Positions 6,566 through 13,712 of a DNA stretch of 16,600 bases are shown one piece after another. Source of the DNA: Rhodobiaceae bacterium (GTDB lineage: Bacteria; Pseudomonadota; Alphaproteobacteria; Parvibaculales; Parvibaculaceae); the NCBI GenBank assembly GCA_027352645.1, contig DAIEIL010000078.1, positions 1-16,600 of the forward strand, written 5' to 3'. The notes beneath the pieces were generated by a model. That model saw only the letters and a list, made by a program, of their open reading frames with translations. It did not search any database and was not told the DNA's origin. Position 1 is the first letter of the stretch; the number at the start of each line of letters is the position of its first letter. The translations under genes were made by a program, and so were the position numbers.

Positions 6566-8101
6566 TCAAACCCCCCTCGAAAAGCGAGTCTGGACGTGAT
6601 CGGCGAGCCGGAGCGCCAGCGCGACGATGGTGAGCGTCGGGTTGACGGTCGACGAGGTTGTGAAGACGGAACTTCCCGCGACATAGAGATTTTCCACGCC
6701 GTGAACCTTGCAGTTGGCGTCGACGACGCCCTTGCGCGGGTCCGCGGCCATGCGGGTCGTGCCCATGTGGTGGTTGCCCCAACCCTCGGCCTCGTCCCAT
6801 TTGTCGCGGTCGGGCAGGCGAATGCGCACACGGCCTTCGCCCCAGGCGCCGAAGGCGCGGGCCAGAGCATCGATGTTATGGCGCAGATTGGCGCGGTCGC
6901 TGGACGAGAGGCGCCAGTCGATCTTCGTGCGGTTGAGGCCGAGCGAATCCTTTTCGGTCGAGAGCGTGATGCGGCTGTCGGGGTTCGGCGCCTGCTCGGT
7001 TGCGCAGCCCGTGCCATAGCGCACGGCAAGCACCGGACTTTCGCTCGCCCTGGAACTCGTCGAACGGATGAGCTGCGCGAGGCCCGGCTCGATGTCGCGG
7101 GAAGGTTCCGTGTCCTTTTCCTCCACGTCGATGTCGGTGCGGATCTCTTTCTGCTTATAGAATGTTATGACCGTGCCGAGGCGGCGGTTCTTGCGCAGAT
7201 ATTCGGCCGTGAACATGAAGACGCCGCGGACGCTGGCGCCGGCCGACTTCGTGTAGGTCTGGTAATAGGGGGCGACGAGGGACGGATCGGTGATCATGAT
7301 CTCGCAGGGCCGCTCGATATGGGGGTGCTCCATGAAGTATCGCCCCACGAGCCCGCGGCTATTGCCGAGCCCCGCCTTCTCGACGCTGTTCGACAGGAGC
7401 AGCATGCGCGCATTCTCGATGCCGCCGGTCGCAAGGATCACCGTTTGAGGGCGCACCTCGAAGCGGCGGCCGGTCAGCGTGCCGACGCGGAGCCGTTCCA
7501 CCTTCGTCGCCTCGGCATTGGGCACGATCTCCATCACGTTGGAGTTGAGATAGGTCTTGATGTTCGAGGCCTTCTCGATGTCCTGACGATAGGTCCAGCC
7601 GAAGCGCGTGGGCGGGCTGTATTCGAACCAGCGCGTCATGACCTCGCGGCCAAGGTCGAGCGGCATGTACTTGCCGCCCTCCGAAAAGGCGGCCGGATCG
7701 TTGTATATGAAGGGGCCGACCTGGCAGACTTCATTGGCCCTCACATAGTAAGGGTCGAGATCGGCGCGTGAGATCGGCCAGCCGGAATGCGGCACCCAGT
7801 CGCGCTGCTCGAAGTCGATAGGCTCGAAGGGCCGACACCAGCCGCCCCAGTGGTTGGTCGATCCGCCGAAATAGCGAAGTCGTGAGGTGTCGAGCGTATA
7901 GGGGATGCCCACGCTTTCGCCGGAATAGAGATCCTGCGTATCGGGCTCGAAATCGAGGCCGCCGCTCTCGATGAGCACAACGCGCGCATCGGTGTTGCGA
8001 AGGGCACGGGCGATCGAGATGCCCGCCGCGCCGGCGCCGATGATCGCGATTTCCGCCTCGACGATGGTGCCGTCGGGGACGTTGCGGCCATCGATGAACA
8101 T
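6566..8101 (-). CDS. GMC-family FAD-dependent oxidoreductase (large subunit)
   Basis: A 511-residue glucose-methanol-choline flavoprotein, which oxidises an alcohol or sugar OH with FAD. The N-terminal Rossmann motif is GAGAAG (residues 22-27), followed by acidic ES (46-47 region); YFGGSTNHWGGWCRPFEP is the second FAD-contacting block. The C-terminal GMC domain has HHMGTTRMA with the catalytic histidine, ANCKVHGVENLYVAGSSVFTT and NPTLTIVALALRLADH with the paired Asn. The start at 8101 (MFIDGRNVPDG) is preferred over 8155: GGGG sits 7 bases upstream and the Rossmann strand follows at the usual distance. It has no signal peptide of its own, which suits hitchhiker export with the Tat protein encoded next. 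The natural substrate cannot be told. Confidence 0.93.
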   Translation of the reverse strand: MFIDGRNVPDGTIVEAEIAIIGAGAAGISIARALRNTDARVVLIESGGLDFEPDTQDLYSGESVGIPYTLDTSRLRYFGGSTNHWGGWCRPFEPIDFEQRDWVPHSGWPISRADLDPYYVRANEVCQVGPFIYNDPAAFSEGGKYMPLDLGREVMTRWFEYSPPTRFGWTYRQDIEKASNIKTYLNSNVMEIVPNAEATKVERLRVGTLTGRRFEVRPQTVILATGGIENARMLLLSNSVEKAGLGNSRGLVGRYFMEHPHIERPCEIMITDPSLVAPYYQTYTKSAGASVRGVFMFTAEYLRKNRRLGTVITFYKQKEIRTDIDVEEKDTEPSRDIEPGLAQLIRSTSSRASESPVLAVRYGTGCATEQAPNPDSRITLSTEKDSLGLNRTKIDWRLSSSDRANLRHNIDALARAFGAWGEGRVRIRLPDRDKWDEAEGWGNHHMGTTRMAADPRKGVVDANCKVHGVENLYVAGSSVFTTSSTVNPTLTIVALALRLADHVQTRFSRGV

Positions 8102-8492
8102 CTGCTCGCCCCTTTCGGCGTTTGGGTTACCGGTCCGGAACCGCGCATTCAGCACTCGCGCCGGGGCGAGGTCGTGAATAATCCACGGTCTAGTTTCCTA
8201 TCTTTTCCGCACGTGTCAATTTTACGACCGAACGGCGGAATTCCAGCGGCGGGGTGTGGGTATTTGCGCAGGGTGCCGCCGCGAAATCGCCGGTTTGCGA
8301 GGTGTTTTGGACTGGACCGGGCTTGAGGCTCTGTGTCAGGTTTCTCCCCAAAGAAAAACCCCCTCCCGGCTGGTAGGGCAGGCCCCCTGGCAGGGCTGCC
8401 CGCGCCGACGGCCTCGTTGAGAATCGCCCTTGATCCGGGCGGCGAGGCCGCAAGGCACCGGGCTTGGGAACGCCATCACAAGGAGGACGACA
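8102..8492. other. 391-bp divergent intergenic region (GMC and aldehyde dehydrogenase promoters)
   Basis: No gene is credible here. Reverse-strand TTGACA (8214-8219) faces the GMC gene as a possible -35, but the -10 seventeen bases on (AAACTA) is poor. A GC-rich imperfect hairpin (GGGCAG/CCC at 8376-8385 with GGGCTGCCC at 8393-8401, one bulged G, 7-base loop) lies upstream of the dehydrogenase; it is not followed by a T-run, so it is not an obvious terminator. I could not find a good plus-strand promoter. Confidence 0.5.
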
Positions 8493-9923
8493 ATGACCGA
8501 TTATCTGAAATTCTACATCAATGGCCAGTGGGTCGACCCGGTCCAGCCGAAGACGCTCGACGTCATCAACCCGGCGACCGAAGAGTCGATCGCCAGGATC
8601 AGCATGGGCACCAAGGCCGACGTCAACAAGGCCGTCGCCGCCGCGAAGGCCGCCTTCCCGAAATTCTCGACCACGACCCGTCAGGAGCGCATCGAGCTTC
8701 TGCAGTCGATCATCGCCGTCTATCAGAAGCGCTATGCCGACATCGCCGCGGCGATCACCGCCGAAATGGGTGCGCCGGTAAAGCTCGCTCAGGTCGCGCA
8801 GGCCGCCATGGGCATCGCGCATCTCAACACCAATCTCGAACTCCTGAAGAACTACGAGTTCGAATACGACAAGGGCACCACGCATATCGTGCGCGAGCCG
8901 GTCGGCGTCTGCGGTTTCATCACGCCCTGGAACTGGCCGATTAACCAGATCGCCTGCAAGGTTGCGCCCGCGCTCGCCGTCGGCTGCACCATGGTGCTGA
9001 AGCCGTCGGAGGTCGCTCCGATCAACGCCTACCTCTTCGCTGAAGTGCTGCATGAGGCGGGCGTCCCGGCGGGCGTCTTCAACCTCATCAATGGCGATGG
9101 CGTCGATGTCGGCGCGCCGCTCTCGGCCCATCCCGATGTCGACATGGTGTCCTTCACCGGTTCGACCCGTGCGGGCATTCTCGTCTCGAAGGCGGCTGCC
9201 GACACTGTCAAGCGCGTCGCGCTCGAACTCGGCGGCAAGTCGGCCAACATCGTTCTCGACGATGCCGACCTCAACAAGGCCGTCTCCAGCGGCATCTACA
9301 CGATGATGTCGAACTCGGGTCAGTCCTGCAACGCGCCCTCGCGCATGCTCGTTCCGGCCGCTCGCCAGGACGAGGTGATCGAGATCGCCCGTGCGACGGC
9401 GGCGACCGTTAAGGCGGGCGATCCGCTGGCTGAAGGCACGGCCATCGGCCCCGTCGTCTCGGAAGTGCAGTACAACAAGATCCAGGCGCTCATCCAGAAG
9501 GGCATCGAGGAAGGCGCGACGCTTGTCGCCGGCGGTCTCGGCCGTCCGGAAGGCGTGAACAAGGGCTACTTCGTCCGTCCGACCGTCTTCGCCAATGTCA
9601 CCAACGACATGACGATTGCGCGCGAGGAAATCTTCGGCCCGGTCCTCGCGATCCTGCCCTACAAGGACGAGCAGGAAGCGGTCAGCATCGCCAACGACAC
9701 GGTTTATGGCCTGTCGGGCTATGTGCAGTCGGGGTCGGTCGAGCATGCCCGCAAGGTTGCCTCGCAGCTCCGTACCGGCAACGTGCATCTGAACGGTGCA
9801 GGTCCGGACCTCAACGCGCCCTTCGGCGGCTACAAGCAGTCGGGCATCGGTCGCGAATGGGGCGAGTTCGGCTTCGAGGAGTTCCTCGAGGTGAAGGCCG
9901 TCCTCGGCTACAGCGCCGCCTGA
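8493..9923 (+). CDS. NAD(P)-dependent aldehyde dehydrogenase
   Basis: A 476-residue member of the ALDH superfamily, oxidising an aldehyde to its acid. It has TPWNWP with oxyanion Asn N147, the cofactor lysine K170 in LKPSE, the NAD loop FTGSTRAG (221-228), the general base E245 in LELGGK and the catalytic cysteine C279 in NSGQSCNAP. The later EEIFGPVL motif and C-terminal PFGGYKQSGIGREWG are also present. AAGGAGG (8480-8486) precedes the ATG at 8493, which is preferred over an upstream in-frame ATG at 8430. Motifs place it in the broad BADH/PutA-like group but not with a known substrate. It is divergent from the GMC oxidoreductase, which could supply its aldehyde; that link is inference. A strong terminator follows. 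Confidence 0.95.
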   Translation: MTDYLKFYINGQWVDPVQPKTLDVINPATEESIARISMGTKADVNKAVAAAKAAFPKFSTTTRQERIELLQSIIAVYQKRYADIAAAITAEMGAPVKLAQVAQAAMGIAHLNTNLELLKNYEFEYDKGTTHIVREPVGVCGFITPWNWPINQIACKVAPALAVGCTMVLKPSEVAPINAYLFAEVLHEAGVPAGVFNLINGDGVDVGAPLSAHPDVDMVSFTGSTRAGILVSKAAADTVKRVALELGGKSANIVLDDADLNKAVSSGIYTMMSNSGQSCNAPSRMLVPAARQDEVIEIARATAATVKAGDPLAEGTAIGPVVSEVQYNKIQALIQKGIEEGATLVAGGLGRPEGVNKGYFVRPTVFANVTNDMTIAREEIFGPVLAILPYKDEQEAVSIANDTVYGLSGYVQSGSVEHARKVASQLRTGNVHLNGAGPDLNAPFGGYKQSGIGREWGEFGFEEFLEVKAVLGYSAA

Positions 9924-9947
9924 TCTTCCGTTCAGGAATGCGAATTG

Positions 9948-9980
9948 AAACCGGCGCCCGCAAGGGCGCCGGTTTTTCTT
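9948..9980 (+). terminator. Intrinsic terminator of the aldehyde dehydrogenase gene
   Basis: A perfect 12-base-pair stem (AAACCGGCGCCC 9948-9959 with GGGCGCCGGTTT 9964-9975) closes a GCAA loop and runs into TTCTT, giving a T-rich tail of TTTTTCTT on the plus strand. It starts 25 bases after the stop codon. Confidence 0.92.
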
Positions 9981-10022
9981 TGGCCGCAGCCTGCGACAAA
10001 TGGGTTGGCGCGAAGGCGGTCT

Positions 10023-10040
10023 TTGTCATCGCATCGTCAT
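10023..10040 (+). promoter_or_regulatory. Possible Pho box (PhoB site)
   Basis: TTGTCAT (10023-10029), four bases, TCGTCAT (10034-10040): two direct 7-mers with the 11-base period of the Pho box, whose consensus half is CTGTCAT. They match at 6/7 and 5/7. A TCTAAT that could serve as -10 follows at 10055-10060. The next gene encodes a PhoU-domain protein, which makes phosphate control attractive. The match is imperfect, hence moderate confidence. Confidence 0.4.
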
Positions 10041-10154
10041 TTGGCCGTTCTAGCTCTAATGAGGCATGGCTTCGCGATTGAGGGCAATCAAGGCTGTGCC
10101 TGTGCAAGCACCGATAATGGCTGCAATCCTTGGTGAACAGAGAGCGCCCTGCCC

Positions 10155-12092
10155 GTGCCCGTAAAAAGCCTCATGATGGACGAACTCGGCGAGAGGGCGT
10201 TGCTCCTGCCGGATCTGCTTGCCGAGGCGCTCGCCGCCAATGACCGCGTCAAGTTCCTGCTGACGCTGATGCAAACGGCGGAACGCCGTGCCGATCGACC
10301 GGACGGCCCTGTGCCCGATCTCTCCGCCGAGCGCCACGCCGCGGGCCTTACAGACGGGTCTCTCGACCGTTGTCTCGCGGATGTGCGGCGCGATGCTGAT
10401 GGCGCTCTCCATCTTCCCGGCGCGGCCAGCCTGCGTCAGGCCGTGCTCGATGGCATCGCGGCCATGCGCTCACCGCTGGCGCTGGCTGGTCTTTCAGCCT
10501 GTGAGGGCTTCTCCGCGCGCGAGGCTGCGCTCGCCGCAGCATTGCCCGCCTTCGACGATGACCGCGTACCCCCTGGTGTCGTGGATGCCATTACGTCGGC
10601 CGAGCGGGGGCGGGGGGACAGCCTCCACATCCTCGTCATGGACCTCCACAAGGCGCTCAATGCGCTGCAGGGCGAACTGTCGGAAGAAAGCATCGACGGC
10701 GCCAGAGTCTGGCGCATCGACGAGGGAGACCGCCCGCTCGTCGTCGCCTTCATGCGCGGTCTCGGCGAAACGGCGCCGCTCAAATTCGACCATCCAGGCC
10801 TCGGCACCACGGCGACGCGGGCGGGCGGGAAGCTCGTCATCCAGAACGACATTGGCACGAATGACGCGCATGTGCTCGTCATTCATGTGGAGGGACTGGC
10901 GGTCACGCTGACCTATACCGACATTCATACGCAGCGCGCCACCTTCTTCCAGAGCCTCTTCAAGCCCTTCGGTGTCCGCTGGGACGACACGCGCACACGG
11001 CAGGGCGAGCAGGTCAATGAAAAGGAAAATTATTATCTCTGCGTCGGCCGTTACGATGCGCCGGACCGTGCATCGCTCGAGCGGTATCTCGCCTTTCTCG
11101 GCTCGCGCATCGTCTTTCTTATCGACTGGAACCACACGCGCAAGCTCTTGCGCGAATTTCTGTCAAAGCATGATGGTGTCAGGCTTCTGAAATGGGCGGC
11201 GGAAAACAATATTGGCCATCGCGGATTCCTGAAGCTTGGCGGCGAGCAGCTTCTCTATGAAGCCATTGAGTTCGCGCAACAAACGCTCCGCTACGGCGAA
11301 AAGCTGCATGAAGCGCTGGGCGCGGAGCAGGCGCTCGACTACCTGAAATTCGTGCTCCGCGTGTCGACCGAGGGGCTTGTGCAGGGGCGGTCGGAGCGCT
11401 TCATTCGCGATGAAGTAAAAACGGAACTGGCGCGCCGTTTCAGTGGCGTACAGGCAAGTCTTCTTTCGGTCGCTTCAGCTCATGCCACGCTGATCTTCGA
11501 ACTGGCGACAGGTCTTCGCGATGGGCTGCTCGCCTTTGGCGAAGGTGGCACCGATCTCGATGCCGCCGCAGCGCGGGCGCAGCATTGGGAACAGGAAGCG
11601 GACGCGCTGGTCAGCCGTGTGCGTTCGCTGGTGCGCCGCATGCACAAGCCGGAAGTCTATCGCGATCTCCTGCATGAAGCGGACGACGCCGCCGATGCGC
11701 TTGAGGAGGCGGCTTTCGTCGCCTCCTTCCTGCCGAAGCTTGGAGTGCCCGCGGATCTGCTCATGCCTGTCAGGCGGCTCGCCGATCTTCTCGTTGAGGG
11801 CACGCAGGAAACGGTGAAGATGTTCGAGGCGGCCGGGCAGGTGCGCCGCGACGGCGCGCGCGAGGATTTCGACGATTTTCTTCAGGCTGTCGACCGTCTC
11901 TCACGCATCGAGCACGAAACCGACCGGGTCGAGCGCGAGGCGCGCGGACTGCTGTTGATGCAGGCGCCGGATTTTCGTGTGCTCGAACTCGTTGGGACGT
12001 TGGCTGGGCTCCTCGAAGGCGCGGCAGATGCCTTGTCGCGCACGGCGCTAATGCTGCGCGATCATCTCGTCAACGATGTCATGGCCGGGTAG
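10155..12092 (+). CDS. Uncharacterised protein with C-terminal PhoU/DUF47-like domain
   Basis: I do not recognise the first two thirds of this 645-residue protein: an alpha-helical part (about 1-180, including DLHKALNALQGEL at 163-175), a beta-rich stretch (about 185-300) and another mostly helical part (300-430). The C-terminal region (about 440-645) looks like the PhoU/DUF47 helical-bundle fold: it carries four (E/D)xxxD metal-type motifs, E479-D483, D510-D514, E586-D590 and E621-D625, in settings such as HWEQEAD, HEADDAAD and IEHETD. PhoU-type proteins regulate or associate with phosphate transport. No membrane segment or signal is seen, so it should be cytoplasmic. The GTG at 10155 is the longest start; ATG at 10173 or 10176 is equally possible as none has a clear ribosome site. 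It leads a two-gene unit with the dikinase-like gene 3 bases downstream. Confidence 0.7.
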   Translation: MPVKSLMMDELGERALLLPDLLAEALAANDRVKFLLTLMQTAERRADRPDGPVPDLSAERHAAGLTDGSLDRCLADVRRDADGALHLPGAASLRQAVLDGIAAMRSPLALAGLSACEGFSAREAALAAALPAFDDDRVPPGVVDAITSAERGRGDSLHILVMDLHKALNALQGELSEESIDGARVWRIDEGDRPLVVAFMRGLGETAPLKFDHPGLGTTATRAGGKLVIQNDIGTNDAHVLVIHVEGLAVTLTYTDIHTQRATFFQSLFKPFGVRWDDTRTRQGEQVNEKENYYLCVGRYDAPDRASLERYLAFLGSRIVFLIDWNHTRKLLREFLSKHDGVRLLKWAAENNIGHRGFLKLGGEQLLYEAIEFAQQTLRYGEKLHEALGAEQALDYLKFVLRVSTEGLVQGRSERFIRDEVKTELARRFSGVQASLLSVASAHATLIFELATGLRDGLLAFGEGGTDLDAAAARAQHWEQEADALVSRVRSLVRRMHKPEVYRDLLHEADDAADALEEAAFVASFLPKLGVPADLLMPVRRLADLLVEGTQETVKMFEAAGQVRRDGAREDFDDFLQAVDRLSRIEHETDRVEREARGLLLMQAPDFRVLELVGTLAGLLEGAADALSRTALMLRDHLVNDVMAG

Positions 12093-12095
12093 ACG

Positions 12096-13712
12096 ATGTC
12101 CCTCGACAAGCACCTGTTCTTCATTCTGGCCGGGAAGCCCATGCCCGCTTCGGCGAGTGCTGCGACCATGGGGTCCAAGGCTTATGGACTGATGCGTCTG
12201 GCGCGGCTCGGCCTCGATGTGCCTCCCGCCTTCGTGATCGGAACGGATATCTGCCGGTCCTATCTTTCGCACGGCAAACTCCCCGACGGAACGCGCGAGC
12301 TTCTCGCGCGAGGCCTGCGCGAACTCGAAAGTGCGACCGGCCGGAGTTTCGGCGGTGCCCGGCGCCCACTTTTCGTTTCCGTGCGGTCCGGCGCTCCGGT
12401 CTCGATGCCCGGCATGATGGAGACCGTCCTCAATATCGGCTTAAGCGAGCAGACGGTGCGCGGCTTCCTTCGCATGACGGGCAATCCTCGACAGGTTCAG
12501 GACAGCTACCGTCGCCTTGTGCGTGATTTCACGGAAGTCGTGCGCGAGGCTGATGCGGCGCCCTTTGACGCGCTGGCTGACGCGCGCGTGGAGGAGGAGC
12601 AGCTTTCAAGCGCGCGCGATCTGGACAGCCATGCCCTTGCCGCGATTGCGCAGGAATCTCTGTCCCTGTCGCTGGCGCTTACGGGCGAGCCCTTTCCGCA
12701 GGATCCGATGGAGCAACTCGTCGCCGCGGTCGAGGCCGTCTTCCGATCCTGGGTGAGCGACAAGGCGGAGCGCTACCGCAAGCTCAACGGCATTGATGCG
12801 AATATGGGCACGGCCGTCACCGTCCAGGCCATGGTCTTCGGCAATATGGGCGCGACCTCCGGCGCGGGTGTTGGCTTTACGCGCGATCCCGCGACGGGCG
12901 AGAACCGCCCCTATCTCGATTTCCTGTTCAACGCGCAGGGCGAGGATGTCGTCTCCGGCCGTCATGCGGTTCACGACACAGAACGCCTGCCGCAGCGCCT
13001 TCCCGCTGTCGCGGACGAGCTCATGCGCATGAAGGATGTTCTCGAGACCGAATTTCACGACATGCAGGATTTCGAATTCACTGTCGAGGATGGGCGGCTC
13101 TATCTCCTTCAAACCCGCAACGGCAAGCGCATGCCATGGGCGGCGCTACGCATGGCGATCGACATGGTGCAGGAAGGCGTGATCTCTCCTGCGGAGGCGC
13201 TGAGGCGGCTTGACGGGATCGCGCTCGACAAGCTGGAGCGTCTGCGCTTTGCGGGTAGCGGCGATGTATCACCGCTCGCGCAGGCAGTTCCGGCAAGCAT
13301 CGGTACGGCCGTCGGACATATCGTCTTCGATCCGAAGCGCGCGGCTGAATTTGCTGCAGAAGGAAGGCCCGCCATCCTCGTGCGCGACGACATTTCGACC
13401 GGCGATATCGAGGGCATAGCGGCTGCCGATGGCGTGCTCACGGCGGCGGGCGGTCGCACGTCGCATGCCGCTGTGGTGGCGCGGCAGCTCGGCAAGGTCT
13501 GTCTGGTCGGTTGCTCGGCGCTGCGCATTCTGCCGGAGAAAGGGCTTTGCGCCATTGGCGGGCAAGAATTCCGCGAGGGCGATCAATTGACGCTCGACGG
13601 TGATATGGGCCGCGTCTTCGCGGGCGCCCTGTCGGTCGTTCGCGAACGGCCCGAGGCGGCGCTGGCCGAGGTCGAGCGCTGGCGTGCGGAGAGTGAAGCG
13701 GATCTTCAGTGA
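12096..13712 (+). CDS. Pyruvate-phosphate-dikinase-like phosphotransferase lacking the PEP-binding barrel
   Basis: The 538-residue product matches the first two thirds of PPDK (full enzymes are near 880 residues). The ATP-grasp part has MGSKAYGLMRLARLGLDVPP (25-44), SVRSGAPVSMPGMMETVLNIG (95-115, R97), FTRDPATGE (261-269), NAQGEDVVSG (279-288) and the ATP-binding FEF(327 Glu) and LLQTRNGKR (337-345) residues. The phosphohistidine domain has GGRTSHAAVVARQLGK (452-467): H457 is the phospho-carrier and T455 the position regulated in PPDK. It ends in LDGDMGRVFAG and a charged helix where full PPDK would begin the pyruvate/PEP TIM barrel. It can therefore probably move phosphate from ATP to its own histidine, but its final acceptor is unknown. 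It starts 3 bases after the PhoU-domain gene, so the two are likely coupled. Its end overlaps the convergent MFS gene by 7 bases. Confidence 0.88.
   Translation: MSLDKHLFFILAGKPMPASASAATMGSKAYGLMRLARLGLDVPPAFVIGTDICRSYLSHGKLPDGTRELLARGLRELESATGRSFGGARRPLFVSVRSGAPVSMPGMMETVLNIGLSEQTVRGFLRMTGNPRQVQDSYRRLVRDFTEVVREADAAPFDALADARVEEEQLSSARDLDSHALAAIAQESLSLSLALTGEPFPQDPMEQLVAAVEAVFRSWVSDKAERYRKLNGIDANMGTAVTVQAMVFGNMGATSGAGVGFTRDPATGENRPYLDFLFNAQGEDVVSGRHAVHDTERLPQRLPAVADELMRMKDVLETEFHDMQDFEFTVEDGRLYLLQTRNGKRMPWAALRMAIDMVQEGVISPAEALRRLDGIALDKLERLRFAGSGDVSPLAQAVPASIGTAVGHIVFDPKRAAEFAAEGRPAILVRDDISTGDIEGIAAADGVLTAAGGRTSHAAVVARQLGKVCLVGCSALRILPEKGLCAIGGQEFREGDQLTLDGDMGRVFAGALSVVRERPEAALAEVERWRAESEADLQ

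Noticed and set aside
6485..7771. 428-residue plus-strand frame opposite the GMC oxidoreductase
   Set aside because: No family features; the minus strand carries a full GMC protein with FAD and catalytic motifs.
8376..8401. GC-rich hairpin upstream of the aldehyde dehydrogenase as a riboswitch or terminator
   Set aside because: It has a bulge, no following T-run, and no match I know to a riboswitch class; kept only as a note on the gap.
8190..9788. 532-residue open frame on the minus strand opposite the aldehyde dehydrogenase
   Set aside because: The plus strand encodes a clear ALDH with all motifs and a good ribosome site; the antisense frame has an Arg/Asp/Gly-rich composition typical of codon-bias shadows in GC-rich DNA.
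10066..10164. 32-codon upstream reading frame overlapping the start of the PhoU-domain gene
   Set aside because: Its GAGG is only one base from the ATG, the peptide has no recognisable leader features, and short frames are expected by chance here.
12096..13712. Dikinase-like gene as a pseudogene
   Set aside because: The frame is intact, active-site residues are kept, it is 3 bases from its partner and ends at a domain boundary.
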